Shown piece by piece: positions 12,693 through 23,705 of a stretch of DNA of 64,000 nucleotides (positions are counted from its first letter, which is position 1; each line of letters starts with the position of its first letter). The position numbers and the translations under genes are program-made. A model generated the notes under the pieces. The model was not told where the DNA came from, did no database searches, and was given only the letters and a program-made list of their open reading frames with translations. Source of the stretch: Nocardia farcinica (GTDB taxonomy: Bacteria; Actinomycetota; Actinomycetes; Mycobacteriales; Mycobacteriaceae); NCBI RefSeq assembly GCF_001182745.1, contig NZ_LN868938.1:434001-498000 (forward strand). Direction: 5' to 3'.

Positions 12693-13621
12693 CCGCGCAG
12701 ATCCCGTCCGGTCAGTTCCAGGAAGACGTCCTCGAGGCGGCGCTGGTCGATCCTGATGTCGGTGGCCAGCACGTTCATCCGCGCGCACCACGCGGTGACG
12801 GTGGCCAGCACCTGCGGATCGATCTCGCCCTCCACCAGGTAGCAGCCGGGCGAGGTCTCGCGTGGCGCGAACCCCTCGGGCAGCGCGCTCTGCAACAGGG
12901 CCAGGTCCAGCCGCGGCGGCGCGGTGAATCGCAGCTGGCCCGCGGCGCCGTGCGCGGTGACCTCGGCGGGGGTGCCGGAGGCGACGACCCGGCCGTGGTC
13001 GATGATCACCAGCTGGTCGGCCAGTTGCTCGGCCTCGTCCATCATGTGCGTGGTCAGCACGACGCTCACGCCGTCGCGGCGCAGCGCGTCGACCAGCTCC
13101 CAGACGATCAGCCGGGCCTGGGCGTCCAGTCCCGCGGTCGGCTCGTCGAGGAAGACGATCTCGGGGCGGCCCACCAGCGCGCAGGCCAGCGCCAGGCGCT
13201 GTTGCTGCCCGCCGGACAGGCGCCGATAGGGCGTGCGCCGGTTGTCCTGCAGGCCGAGCGTGCGCAGCAGCCAGTCCGGATCCAACGGGTCGGCCGAGTA
13301 GGAGGCGACCAGGTCCAGCATCTCCCCGGCACGGGCGCCCGGATAGGCGCCGCCGCCCTGCAACATCACGCCGATCCGGGGCCGCAGCCGCTCGGAGTCG
13401 GCGATCGGGTCCAGGCCGAGCACCCGCACCCGGCCCGCGTCGGGCCGGACGAAGCCCTCGCACATCTGCACCGTGGTGGTCTTGCCCGCGCCGTTGGGGC
13501 CGAGCAGCGCGAGCACCTGGGCCGGCTCGACCTCGAAGCTCAGCCCGTCCACCGCGGCCGTCTCGCCGAAGTGTTTGGCGACGTCCTCGACGCGTACGGC
13601 GGGTCCGGTGGCTGCGGTCAC
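12689..13621 (-). CDS. ABC transporter ATP-binding protein
   Basis: Nucleotide-binding subunit of the export system, 310 residues. It has Walker A GPNGAGKTTT, the signature LSGGQQQRLALA, Walker B IVFLDEPT and a following switch histidine in LTTHMMDEAEQL. The GTG at 13621 was chosen because it overlaps the stop of the upstream mannosyltransferase gene in a GTGA arrangement. The C-terminal 80 residues resemble the tail of DrrA-like drug/antibiotic exporters. It pairs with the permease that follows it. Confidence 0.9.
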   Translation of the reverse strand: MTAATGPAVRVEDVAKHFGETAAVDGLSFEVEPAQVLALLGPNGAGKTTTVQMCEGFVRPDAGRVRVLGLDPIADSERLRPRIGVMLQGGGAYPGARAGEMLDLVASYSADPLDPDWLLRTLGLQDNRRTPYRRLSGGQQQRLALACALVGRPEIVFLDEPTAGLDAQARLIVWELVDALRRDGVSVVLTTHMMDEAEQLADQLVIIDHGRVVASGTPAEVTAHGAAGQLRFTAPPRLDLALLQSALPEGFAPRETSPGCYLVEGEIDPQVLATVTAWCARMNVLATDIRIDQRRLEDVFLELTGRDLRG

Positions 13622-15300
13622 GATGACACACCGTAGGACGTGGTGCGCTGTGACGGAGCCGACACCCCCGTCTGGGCCCGCCACGGCAGGGCGTTGCGCG
13701 TGACGACGATGAACAGCACGCACACGATCGTCGTCGCGATGGCCGCGCCGACGATCTGGAACACCTCGAGATCGGCGCCGCGCGGCATCTGCAGCACGCT
13801 GACCACCGCGGAGAAGGCCACCGCGGGCACCCGGAACACCGGCCGTGTCGCCCACGCGGCCAGCGGCACGATGGCCCACAGCAGGTACCAGGGCTGCACC
13901 ACCGGGAACAGCAACACGATCGCCCCCAGCGAGACGCCGAGCGCGCCCACCGGATGCAGCCGCCCGGTGCCGGTCGCCACCAGCATGCGTACCACCACGA
14001 AGCCGGCCACCGCGCCCGCGATCGGGCGGGTGATGCTCAGCAGGGCGGTGGTGTGGTCGCCGAGGCCGAGCAGCACGCCGCCGAATCCGGTGATGATGCC
14101 CACGGCGGTGGGCAGCGACATCCAGCTGCGCACGGCGCTGGCGGTGTTGAGGGTGTGGATCCAGCCGAAGCCCAGCCCGCTGACCGAACTGATGAACAGG
14201 GTGGCGCCCAGCGCGATCGCGCCGAGCAACGCCGCCGCGACGAGGACCGCGCGCAGCGTGCCGCCCCAGCGTCTGGCCAGCGCCATCCCGACGAAACCCA
14301 TCGCGATCAACGAGGTGATCTTGATCGACGAGGACAGGGCGATGAGCAGCGAGCCGCCGATCAGCAAGGTGTAGGCCCGCGCGTCGAACACCGGCGAGTC
14401 CTCGATGGCGCGCAGCGCGAACTCCACGCCCGCCAGCATCAGGCCGATCATCAGCGCGTCGTTGTGCACGCCGCCGACCAGGTGGAACAGCACCAGCGGA
14501 TTGGCCGCGCCCAGCCACAGGGCGCTCACCGGGGCGACACCGCAGCGCACCGACAGTCGGGGCAGCGCCCACACGATCAGCGCCACGCCCGCCAGCGCCA
14601 GCACACGATGCACCCAGACGCCGAGAATGATGTTGTCCCCGGTCAATTCGGCGATGCCGCGGCCGACCCACAGGAACAGCGGGCCGTAGGGGGCAGGGGT
14701 GTCGCGCCAGATGGTTGGCACGTTGTTGGTCAGCACGTTGTCGATGCCGAGGCCCGCGACCGGGCCCTCCTGGTACGGGTCGATCCCGCGCGCGGCGATC
14801 TCGCTCTGCGCGAGATAGGAGTAGACGTCGTTGCTGAACAGCGGCGGGGCCACGCTGAGCGGGATGATCCACAGCAGCAGCGTGCGATCGAGCTGGGAGC
14901 GGGTGAGGCGGTGCCGCGGCGCGTCACCGAAACCGCCGATCGCGAAGCGCCCCAGCAGCAACCAGGCCAGCACCACCACGACCGCGCCGATCATGCACAT
15001 CGCCAGCGAGCCGGTGTGCGCGCGGGCGAAGATGCCGAGCACCCGCATCCCCGAGGTCGGGTTCTGCTGCACCGGCTGGGCGCCGATGCCCAGCGCGCTG
15101 ATCGCCATGAGCACCGTGCCGGTCGCGCCGAGCAGCCGGATCCGGTCGAGCTGGACCAGTTCCCTGCGGTCGAGTTCGGGGACCTCGATCTCGTCGCGAT
15201 GCAGTACCGCAACGGTGTGGTCGGCGGCAGGCACGTCGAGTCCGAGCGCCCGGCGCCCCAGAGCTGATGTCCTGCGCCGCGCGCGCTCGAGTACCGCCAC
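13618..15300 (-). CDS. mptB: Polyprenol-phosphomannose-dependent alpha-1,6-mannosyltransferase, MptB-like
   Basis: GT-C-type membrane glycosyltransferase that adds alpha-1,6-mannose to the lipomannan/lipoarabinomannan core from polyprenyl-phosphomannose. More than ten hydrophobic helices are visible. The first periplasmic loop holds the acidic catalytic motif in APPLFSNDVYSYLAQ, with GIDPYQEGP further on and LVGGVHNDALMIGL beyond. GTG 15300 gives about 560 residues. The frame also opens at an ATG at 15342 whose bases (CCATGG) overlap the divergent TetR start, so the exact start is unsure. The position between the ABC pair and suf matches mycobacteria. Confidence 0.85.
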   Translation of the reverse strand: MAVLERARRRTSALGRRALGLDVPAADHTVAVLHRDEIEVPELDRRELVQLDRIRLLGATGTVLMAISALGIGAQPVQQNPTSGMRVLGIFARAHTGSLAMCMIGAVVVVLAWLLLGRFAIGGFGDAPRHRLTRSQLDRTLLLWIIPLSVAPPLFSNDVYSYLAQSEIAARGIDPYQEGPVAGLGIDNVLTNNVPTIWRDTPAPYGPLFLWVGRGIAELTGDNIILGVWVHRVLALAGVALIVWALPRLSVRCGVAPVSALWLGAANPLVLFHLVGGVHNDALMIGLMLAGVEFALRAIEDSPVFDARAYTLLIGGSLLIALSSSIKITSLIAMGFVGMALARRWGGTLRAVLVAAALLGAIALGATLFISSVSGLGFGWIHTLNTASAVRSWMSLPTAVGIITGFGGVLLGLGDHTTALLSITRPIAGAVAGFVVVRMLVATGTGRLHPVGALGVSLGAIVLLFPVVQPWYLLWAIVPLAAWATRPVFRVPAVAFSAVVSVLQMPRGADLEVFQIVGAAIATTIVCVLFIVVTRNALPWRAQTGVSAPSQRTTSYGVSS

Positions 15301-15340
15301 CAGAGGGAGCCTAGTGGGCGGCGCGGAGCACAATCGAACC

Positions 15341-15970
15341 ATGGTTTCCGAGTCGAGACGCCGGATCGAGACGGCCGCGTGCGCGCTGCTGGCCAGGCAC
15401 GGCTATCACGGTTTCGGTCTCAAGGCGCTCAGCGCCGCGGCCGGGCTGCCCTACGGGTCGATCTACCACCACTTCCCGGGCGGCAAGGAGGAGATCGCGG
15501 TCGCCGCGATCACCGGCACCGGGCTGATGTCGGGCCGGATCATCGCCGAGGCGCCCGGGGACGTCTTCGCGACCACGGCCACCATGTTCGACTTCATGCG
15601 GACGAAGCTGGCGGGCTCGGACTGGACCGAGGGCTGCCCGGTCGGCACCCCCGCCCTCGACGGCGGCAGCGACGTGGACGCGGTGCGGAACGCGTGCGTG
15701 GCGGCGTTCGACACGATGGAGCGCGCCTACGCCGGGTTGCTGACCGAACTCGGCCTCGACGAACGCGCGGCGGGGGAGCTGGCGACGACGGTGGTCGCGG
15801 CCTACGAGGGGGCGACCATCCTGGCGCGCGTGCGCCGCAGCGACGAACCGCTCCGGGTCGTCTCCGCGGCGATGGAACGCATGCTGCGCGGGGTGCTGGC
15901 GGCGCCGGGCGCCGAGCCGGCACCGGCGCTGCGGGGAGACGACGCGAGGCGAGGCGCCGTACCGACCTGA
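15341..15970 (+). CDS. TetR/AcrR-family regulator
   Basis: A 209-residue repressor-type protein. The N-terminal helix-turn-helix ends with GLPYGSIYHHFPGGKEEI near residues 33-50. The C-terminal ligand domain is of the LmrA/YxaF-like kind (GCPVGTPALDG). It lies just upstream of, and on the same strand as, a zinc dehydrogenase gene. The promoter of that gene holds a perfect AGAACGTTCT palindrome, so it is a likely target. The ribosome binding site is weak (GGAG 12 bases upstream). Confidence 0.85.
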   Translation: MVSESRRRIETAACALLARHGYHGFGLKALSAAAGLPYGSIYHHFPGGKEEIAVAAITGTGLMSGRIIAEAPGDVFATTATMFDFMRTKLAGSDWTEGCPVGTPALDGGSDVDAVRNACVAAFDTMERAYAGLLTELGLDERAAGELATTVVAAYEGATILARVRRSDEPLRVVSAAMERMLRGVLAAPGAEPAPALRGDDARRGAVPT

Positions 15971-16016
15971 GCGCCGCGCGGATCCGCCCGCGTGCGGTGC
16001 CGGGGCGGATCGGGGC

Positions 16017-16046
16017 TTGACTGGAAAGAACGTTCTAGCGACACTC
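16017..16046 (+). promoter_or_regulatory. Promoter with AGAACGTTCT palindrome before the dehydrogenase
   Basis: TTGACT (16017-16022) looks like a -35 box. The perfect 10-base palindrome AGAACGTTCT (16027-16036) falls in the spacer, with a weak -10 at 16040-16045 and the ATG at 16052. The transcript would be nearly leaderless. A dimeric repressor bound here would block RNA polymerase. The adjacent TetR protein is the obvious candidate. Confidence 0.55.
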
Positions 16047-16051
16047 GGTCG

Positions 16052-17071
16052 ATGAAACGTCTGATGCTCTCCGGCCCCGGCGCGCTGCACTGGGAGTCCG
16101 CCCCCGAACCCGAACTCACCGGCCCCGGCCAGGCGCTGGTCCGACCCGTCGCCCTGGCCACCTGCGACATCGATCCGGCCGTGCTGCGCGGCGCCTTTCC
16201 ACTGCCCGGTCCCTATCCCTTCGGGCACGAGGGGGTGGCCGAGGTGGTCGCGGTCGGCGCCGAGGTGCGCTCGGTCGCGGTGGGGGACCGCGTGGTGGTG
16301 CCGTTCCAGATCTCGTGCGGCGCCTGCCCGGCGTGCCTGCGCGGGACGACCGGCAACTGCGCGAGTCATCCGCGGTTGTCCACCTACGGTCTTGGCTCCC
16401 TGGGCGGCCTCGGCTGGGGCGGGCTGTGGGCGGATCTGGCGCTGGTGCCGCACGCCGACGCGATGCTGGTGCCGTTGCCACCCGGCGTCGACCCGGTGGC
16501 CGTGGCCAGTGCCAGCGACAACATCCCCGACGCCTACCGTGCGGTGGCGCCGCAGCTCGCCGCCCGGCCGGATGCTCCGGTGCTGGTGCTCGGCGGGCCC
16601 GGGGCGGCCTCGATCGGCTTGTACGCGGCGGGGCTGGCCGTCGCCCTCGGCGCCGAGCGCGTCGTCTACCTCGACACCTCGGCCGAGCGCCTGGCGATCG
16701 CCGCGCGGCTCGGCGCCGAAGCCGTCGAGGGCGCGCCGGACACGCGCGTCGGGCGATTCCCGATCGTCGTCGAGGCGGCGGGCTCGGCCGCGGCACTGCG
16801 CGCGGCCGTCGCCGCCGCCGACTACGACGGCTGGTGCACCAGCGTCAGCGTGCAACTCGGCGAGGTCGCGTTGCCGTTCTTCGACATGTACACCCGCTGC
16901 TGCACCGTGCACACCGGGCGCGCCCACGTGCGGCCTGCGATCCCGCGGGTGCTGGAATTGGTGGCCGCGGGCCGCTTCGATCCGACCCCGGTCACCACCT
17001 CGACCGCGCGCTGGGACGACGCGATCGACGCGCTGCTCGAGACGCCGCTGAAACTGGTCGCGGTGCGCTGA
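16052..17071 (+). CDS. Zinc-dependent alcohol dehydrogenase, MDR family
   Basis: A 339-residue medium-chain dehydrogenase. A GHEG motif lies near residue 59 and a run of cysteines for the structural zinc follows (CGACPACLRGTTGNC). The usual first catalytic cysteine is in LATCDID, and the nucleotide-binding fold begins VLVLGGPGAASIG. The ATG at 16052 (MKRLMLSGPGALHW) follows the palindromic promoter closely. It is probably regulated by the TetR gene before it. The substrate is unknown. Confidence 0.82.
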   Translation: MKRLMLSGPGALHWESAPEPELTGPGQALVRPVALATCDIDPAVLRGAFPLPGPYPFGHEGVAEVVAVGAEVRSVAVGDRVVVPFQISCGACPACLRGTTGNCASHPRLSTYGLGSLGGLGWGGLWADLALVPHADAMLVPLPPGVDPVAVASASDNIPDAYRAVAPQLAARPDAPVLVLGGPGAASIGLYAAGLAVALGAERVVYLDTSAERLAIAARLGAEAVEGAPDTRVGRFPIVVEAAGSAAALRAAVAAADYDGWCTSVSVQLGEVALPFFDMYTRCCTVHTGRAHVRPAIPRVLELVAAGRFDPTPVTTSTARWDDAIDALLETPLKLVAVR

Positions 17072-17092
17072 CCTGCGCGCACCGCGCACCCC

Positions 17093-17139
17093 GGTGACCG
17101 ACTGTGGCGAATGTCGCAGCCGGTCACCCCCTTTTCTCA
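17093..17139 (+). terminator. Hairpin with T-run after the dehydrogenase gene
   Basis: GGTGACCG (17093-17100) pairs with CGGTCACC (17121-17128). A short inner CTG/CAG pairing lies in the loop, and CCCCTTTTCTC follows. It lies 21 bases after the dehydrogenase stop and insulates it from the suf promoter. Confidence 0.65.
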
Positions 17140-17174
17140 GGGCACCCTTATTAGATTTCGGGAACGAATTCCGC

Positions 17175-17190
17175 CACACTGATGTTGTGA
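17175..17190 (+). promoter_or_regulatory. SufR operator overlapping the sufR start codon
   Basis: ACACT (17176-17180), five bases, TGTGA (17186-17190) is exactly the ACACT-N5-TGTGA site reported, as I recall it, for SufR of Mycobacterium tuberculosis. It also reads as CACA-N7-TGTG. The right half includes the GTG start codon of sufR (17187-17189), so bound SufR would sit on the translation start. Autorepression of the suf operon is inferred. Confidence 0.72.
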
Positions 17191-18032
17191 AAACCGTGGG
17201 TTTGCGGAAGAACGACGACGGGACCGGTCGCAGGACCGGCGCCGCGTTGTCCGCTGCGCCCGCCGCGGCGGTGGCCGAAGGGCACACCCGCGCCGCGATC
17301 GTCCAGCTGTTGCTGGAGGAGGGTCCGATCACCGCGACCGCCATCGGCAACAAGCTCGGGCTCGCGCCCGCGGGCGTGCGCAGGCACCTGGACGCGCTCA
17401 TCGAATCGGGCCAGGCCAGGGCCGGTCGCTCGGCGCCCTGGCAGCAGAAGGGCCGCGGCCGCCCGGCCAAGCAGTACCAGCTGACGGCCGCCGGACGCGG
17501 ACAGCTCGGCCACGCCTACGATGACCTCGCCGGTGCCGCGATCCGTCAGCTCGGCGAGATCGGCGGCCCGCAGGCCATCACCGAGTTCGCCCGCAAACGA
17601 GCACGCACGATCGTGGCGGGCATCGAGCCGGTGCGCGAGCACACGCCCGAGCGGACCGAGGCCAAGGCCGAGGAACTCGCGGCGGCGTTCACCGACTCGG
17701 GGTTCGCCGCGACCACCCGCAAGGTGGGCGCCGGCGTGCAGATCTGCCAGCACCACTGCCCGGTCGCGCACGTGGCCGAGGAGTTCCCGCAGCTGTGCGA
17801 GGCCGAACTCGAAGCGGTCCGCGACCTGCTCGGCACGCACGTGCAGCGGCTGGCGACCATCGCCAACGGCGACTGCGCGTGCACCACCCACGTGCCGCTG
17901 CTCCCGCTCGCGGCGGCCGAACACAACCGCGCCACGAAAACCCCCACCGCCCCCACGAAGACAGCCTCTCCCCGAACCGTCGCACAGCCCGCGGCGGCAG
18001 GAACGAACGACTCCGGAAGGAGTGCCGAATGA
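17187..18032 (+). CDS. sufR: Iron-sulfur-responsive transcriptional regulator SufR
   Basis: DeoR/ArsR-like winged-helix repressor that senses iron-sulfur clusters and controls the suf operon. The helix-turn-helix lies at about residues 48-75 ([22 protein letters not shown]). The C-terminal half has cluster-ligand cysteines in ICQHHC, in FPQLCEAE and in [12 protein letters not shown] 17187 gives 281 residues, close to the mycobacterial protein. The frame is open further up without homology. Its stop overlaps the sufB ATG (ATGA), so it is the first gene of the operon. The tail after residue 255 is Thr/Ala/Pro-rich. Confidence 0.92.
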   Translation: MKTVGLRKNDDGTGRRTGAALSAAPAAAVAEGHTRAAIVQLLLEEGPITATAIGNKLGLAPAGVRRHLDALIESGQARAGRSAPWQQKGRGRPAKQYQLTAAGRGQLGHAYDDLAGAAIRQLGEIGGPQAITEFARKRARTIVAGIEPVREHTPERTEAKAEELAAAFTDSGFAATTRKVGAGVQICQHHCPVAHVAEEFPQLCEAELEAVRDLLGTHVQRLATIANGDCACTTHVPLLPLAAAEHNRATKTPTAPTKTASPRTVAQPAAAGTNDSGRSAE

Positions 18033-19486
18033 CGACGACCGCAGCGGCAGGCCGCGAAGCCGCCACCCAGGTACCGCCTTTGACCCAGGAAGAGACGATC
18101 GCCTCGCTGGGCAAGTACGGCTACGGCTGGGCCGATCCGGACGCGGCGGGTGCCGCCGCGCAGCGCGGCCTGTCCGAGGACGTCGTGCGCGACATCTCGG
18201 CGAAGAAGAACGAGCCCGAGTGGATGCTCGAGCAGCGGCTCAAGGCGCTGCGCATCTTCGACCGCAAGCCGATGCCGAACTGGGGTTCCAATCTCGAGGG
18301 CATCGACTTCGACAACATCAAGTACTTCGTGCGCTCGACCGAGAAGCAGGCCGCGTCCTGGGACGAGCTGCCCGAGGACATCAAGAACACCTACGACAAG
18401 CTGGGCATCCCGGAGGCGGAGAAGCAGCGGCTGGTCGCCGGTGTCGCCGCGCAGTACGAGTCCGAGGTCGTCTACCACCAGATCCGCGAGGATCTCGAGG
18501 CCCAGGGCGTGATCTTCCTCGACACCGACACCGGTCTCAAGGAGCACCCGGAGATCTTCCAGGAGTACTTCGGCTCGGTGATTCCGGCCGGTGACAACAA
18601 GTTCTCCGCGCTCAACACCGCCGTGTGGTCGGGTGGCTCGTTCATCTACGTGCCGCCGGGCGTGCACGTCGACATCCCGCTGCAGGCCTACTTCCGGATC
18701 AACACCGAGAACATGGGCCAGTTCGAGCGGACCCTGATCATCGTCGACGAGGGCGCCTACGTGCACTACGTCGAGGGCTGCACCGCGCCGATCTACAAGT
18801 CCGACTCGCTGCACTCGGCGGTCGTGGAGATCATTGTGAAGAAGGGCGGCCGCTGCCGCTACACGACCATCCAGAACTGGTCGAACAACGTCTACAACCT
18901 GGTCACCAAGCGGGCCAAGGCGGAGGCGGGCGCGACCATGGAGTGGATCGACGGCAACATCGGCTCCAAGGTCACCATGAAGTACCCGGCGGTCTGGATG
19001 ACCGGTGAGCACGCCAAGGGCGAGGTGCTCTCGGTGGCCTTCGCCGGCGAGGGCCAGCACCAGGACACCGGCGCGAAGATGCTGCACCTGGCGCCGCACA
19101 CCTCCTCGACCATCGTGTCGAAGTCGGTGGCGCGCGGCGGCGGCCGGGCCTCCTACCGCGGCCTGGTCCAGGTGAACAAGGGCGCCTACGGCTCCAAGTC
19201 GACGGTCAAGTGCGATGCGCTGCTGGTCGACACCATCAGCCGCTCCGACACCTACCCCTACGTCGACATCCGCGAGGACGACGTGACGATGGGGCATGAG
19301 GCCACCGTCTCCAAGGTCTCCGAGGACCAGCTGTTCTACCTGATGAGCCGCGGCCTCACCGAGGACGAGGCGATGGCGATGGTGGTGCGCGGCTTCGTCG
19401 AGCCGATCGCCAAGGAACTCCCGATGGAGTACGCGCTGGAACTCAACCGCCTGATCGAACTGCAGATGGAAGGGGCCGTCGGCTGA
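18029..19486 (+). CDS. sufB: Fe-S cluster assembly scaffold protein SufB
   Basis: Scaffold subunit of the SufBCD complex on which iron-sulfur clusters are built. The 485-residue length is that of an intact, intein-free SufB. The beta-helix core is visible ([30 protein letters not shown]). The conserved cysteine is in the YVEGC motif and a second one is in STVKCDALL. It overlaps sufR by four bases and sufD by one. The M. tuberculosis counterpart is known to carry an intein. Here no Hint/LAGLIDADG segment interrupts the conserved blocks. Confidence 0.96.
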   Translation: MTTTAAAGREAATQVPPLTQEETIASLGKYGYGWADPDAAGAAAQRGLSEDVVRDISAKKNEPEWMLEQRLKALRIFDRKPMPNWGSNLEGIDFDNIKYFVRSTEKQAASWDELPEDIKNTYDKLGIPEAEKQRLVAGVAAQYESEVVYHQIREDLEAQGVIFLDTDTGLKEHPEIFQEYFGSVIPAGDNKFSALNTAVWSGGSFIYVPPGVHVDIPLQAYFRINTENMGQFERTLIIVDEGAYVHYVEGCTAPIYKSDSLHSAVVEIIVKKGGRCRYTTIQNWSNNVYNLVTKRAKAEAGATMEWIDGNIGSKVTMKYPAVWMTGEHAKGEVLSVAFAGEGQHQDTGAKMLHLAPHTSSTIVSKSVARGGGRASYRGLVQVNKGAYGSKSTVKCDALLVDTISRSDTYPYVDIREDDVTMGHEATVSKVSEDQLFYLMSRGLTEDEAMAMVVRGFVEPIAKELPMEYALELNRLIELQMEGAVG

Positions 19487-20685
19487 TGACCGAGCTCGAA
19501 TCGACCACCGGGGCGGCCTCCGTGGCCGAGGCGGCCGAGGCACGGACGCCTGCCATCAACAAGGGCGAGGTGTTCACCTCCTTCGACGTCGACGCCTTCG
19601 AGGTGCCCTCCGGTCGCGACGAGGCCTGGCGGTTCACGCCGCTGCGCCGCCTGCGCGGTCTGCACGACGGCACCGCCGTGCGCGACGGGCAGGCCACCGT
19701 CGAGGTGACCCCCGTCGACGGTGTGATCACCGAGACCGTGGACCGCACCGACGAGCGCCTCGGCGCCGCGGGCGTGCCCGCCGACCGGGTCGCCGCGCAG
19801 GCCTACTCCGGCTTCGAGACCGCGACCATCGTCTCGGTCGGCAAGGAGGTCGAGCTCGGCCAGCCGGTCGTCGTCACGATCACCGGTCCCGGCGCGGGCC
19901 GCACCGCCTACGGCCACCTGCAGATCCGGGTCGGCGCCTTCGCCGTCGCCACCGTGGTCATCGACCAGCGCGGCGGCGGAACCTACGCCGAGAACGTGGA
20001 ATTCGTGGTCGGCGACAGCGCCAAACTCACCGTCGTCGCCGTCCAGGACTGGGACGACGACGCCGTGCACGCCACCGCGCACCACGCGCGGCTGGGCCGC
20101 GACGCCACCCTGCGCCATACCGCGGTCACCCTGGGCGGCGATCTGGTGCGGCTCACCGGCACCGTCAAGTACGACGGCCCCGGCGGCGACGCCGAACTGC
20201 TCGGCCTCTACTTCGCCGACGCGGGCCAGCACTTCGAGCAGCGGCTGCTTGTCGATCACGCGGTGCCGAACTGCAAGTCGAACGTGCTGTACAAGGGCGC
20301 GCTGCAGGGCGACCCGGCCTCGCCGAAGGGCGACGCTCGCACGGTGTGGGTCGGCGACGTGCTCATCCGCGCCGCCGCCGAGGGCACCGACACCTTCGAG
20401 CTGAACCGCAACCTGGTGCTCACCGACGGCGCCCGCGCCGACTCGGTGCCCAACCTCGAGATCGAGACCGGCGAGATCGTCGGCGCCGGGCACGCCTCGG
20501 CCACCGGCCGGTTCGACGACGAGCAGCTGTTCTACCTGCGCGCCCGCGGTATCCCCGAGGACGCGGCCCGCCGCCTGGTGGTGCGCGGCTTCTTCCACGA
20601 GATCATCCAGAAGATCACGGTGCCCCAGGTCCGGGAGCGGCTGGAGGCGGCCATCGAGGCCGAGCTCGCCGCCGTCGGCGTCTGA
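19486..20685 (+). CDS. sufD: Fe-S cluster assembly protein SufD
   Basis: Paralogue of SufB and second scaffold subunit of SufBCD. The 399-residue protein has the characteristic DEAWRFTPLRRLRGL near the N-terminus. The C-terminal block runs through GHASATGRFDDEQLFYLRARG and VRGFFHEI. The start codon shares its A with the sufB stop (TGATG). SufC follows after 34 bases. Cytosolic. Confidence 0.95.
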   Translation: MTELESTTGAASVAEAAEARTPAINKGEVFTSFDVDAFEVPSGRDEAWRFTPLRRLRGLHDGTAVRDGQATVEVTPVDGVITETVDRTDERLGAAGVPADRVAAQAYSGFETATIVSVGKEVELGQPVVVTITGPGAGRTAYGHLQIRVGAFAVATVVIDQRGGGTYAENVEFVVGDSAKLTVVAVQDWDDDAVHATAHHARLGRDATLRHTAVTLGGDLVRLTGTVKYDGPGGDAELLGLYFADAGQHFEQRLLVDHAVPNCKSNVLYKGALQGDPASPKGDARTVWVGDVLIRAAAEGTDTFELNRNLVLTDGARADSVPNLEIETGEIVGAGHASATGRFDDEQLFYLRARGIPEDAARRLVVRGFFHEIIQKITVPQVRERLEAAIEAELAAVGV

Positions 20686-20719
20686 CACATCGAAACTTCC
20701 CTCCCCGCAAAGGAACTCC

Positions 20720-22760
<2,041 letters not shown>

Positions 22761-22763
22761 ACC

Positions 22764-23246
22764 ATGCGCATGGAGCAGATGTACCAGGAAGTGATCCTGG
22801 ACCACTACAAGCACCCGCATCACCGCGGTCTGCGTGAGCCCTTCGGCGCCGAGGTGCATCACGTCAACCCGACCTGCGGTGACGAGGTGACCCTGCGCGT
22901 GCAGCTGGCCGAGAACGGCGACGTCGCCGACGTCTCCTACGACGGCCAGGGCTGTTCGATCAGCCAGGCCGCCACCTCGATCCTCACCGATCAGGTGATC
23001 GGCCTGCCGGTGCAGCAGGCGCTGAAGGTCGTCGACGCCTACAACGAGATGATCTCCAGCCGCGGCACCGTGGAGGGCGACGAGGACCTGCTCGGCGACG
23101 GCATCGCCCTCGCCGGTGTGTCCAAATACCCGGCCCGGGTCAAGTGCGCGTTGCTGGGCTGGCTCGCGTTCAAGGACGCGGTGATCCGGATATCCTCCGA
23201 CCGAGAGACCGACCTTGCCAGCGGAAGCGGGGAACGCCATGAGTGA
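22764..23246 (+). CDS. sufU: Sulfur-transfer protein SufU
   Basis: Zinc-containing protein that accepts persulfide from SufS and passes it to SufBCD. The 160-residue protein keeps the three cysteines and the aspartate that bind zinc and carry sulfur: NPTCGDEV near residue 40, GQGCSIS near residue 66, and VKCALLGW near residue 128. The insertion typical of SufU versus IscU is present between the second and third cysteine regions. The end overlaps the next gene by eight bases. Confidence 0.95.
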   Translation: MRMEQMYQEVILDHYKHPHHRGLREPFGAEVHHVNPTCGDEVTLRVQLAENGDVADVSYDGQGCSISQAATSILTDQVIGLPVQQALKVVDAYNEMISSRGTVEGDEDLLGDGIALAGVSKYPARVKCALLGWLAFKDAVIRISSDRETDLASGSGERHE

Positions 23247-23613
23247 GACACCGACCGATGTGACCGAGCCTGCCCAGCAGGCCGAACCCTCGGCCGAGGA
23301 CGCCAAGCTCCTCGAGGACATCGAGGAGGCGATGCGCGACGTCGTCGATCCCGAACTCGGCATCAACGTGGTGGATCTGGGCCTGGTGTACGGCATGCGG
23401 GTCGAGAACGACATCGCCAAGCTGGACATGACGCTCACCTCCGCGGCCTGCCCGCTGACCGATGTCATCGAAGACCAGTCCCGCAACGCGCTGGTGCGCA
23501 GCGGCCTGGTCGAGGACATGGAGATCAACTGGGTCTGGATGCCGCCGTGGGGCCCGGACAAGATCACCGAGGACGGCCGCGAGCAGCTGCGCGCGCTGGG
23601 CTTCACCGTCTGA
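23239..23613 (+). CDS. sufT: MIP18/DUF59 family Fe-S maturation protein (SufT-like)
   Basis: A 124-residue protein of the family that helps mature or repair iron-sulfur proteins. The core DPELGINVVDLGLVYG is followed by LTSAACPLTDVI with the conserved reactive cysteine, then WMPPWGPDKI. An N-terminal acidic stretch of about 25 residues is added. It is the last gene of the suf operon, eight bases overlapped with sufU. The mycobacterial operon ends with the same gene. Confidence 0.9.
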   Translation: MSETPTDVTEPAQQAEPSAEDAKLLEDIEEAMRDVVDPELGINVVDLGLVYGMRVENDIAKLDMTLTSAACPLTDVIEDQSRNALVRSGLVEDMEINWVWMPPWGPDKITEDGREQLRALGFTV

Positions 23614-23667
23614 TCCGGCCGCCCCGGAAAGCGCCTCGGCGCTGGACAATTCGATCGTGCTCGACGA

Positions 23668-23703
23668 AGATCTCCCCGTTGTTCCATCTCGACGGGGAGA
23701 TCT
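23668..23703 (+). terminator. Strong hairpin after suf that also covers the next ribosome binding site
   Basis: AGATCTCCCCG (23668-23678) and CGGGGAGATCT (23693-23703) form a perfect 11-base-pair stem with a 14-base loop, 54 bases after the suf operon. The T-rich stretch TCGTTGTCTGTGTT follows, so it can end suf transcription. The right arm contains GGGGAGA, the only good ribosome binding site for the secreted protein that follows. In a read-through transcript that site would be hidden. Confidence 0.6.
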
Positions 23704-23705
23704 CG

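Noticed and set aside
12689..14872. Extension of the ABC ATP-binding protein through the mannosyltransferase gene as one 727-residue protein
   Set aside because: The upstream part is out of frame with the mannosyltransferase and has no homology. The GTGA overlap gives a natural start.
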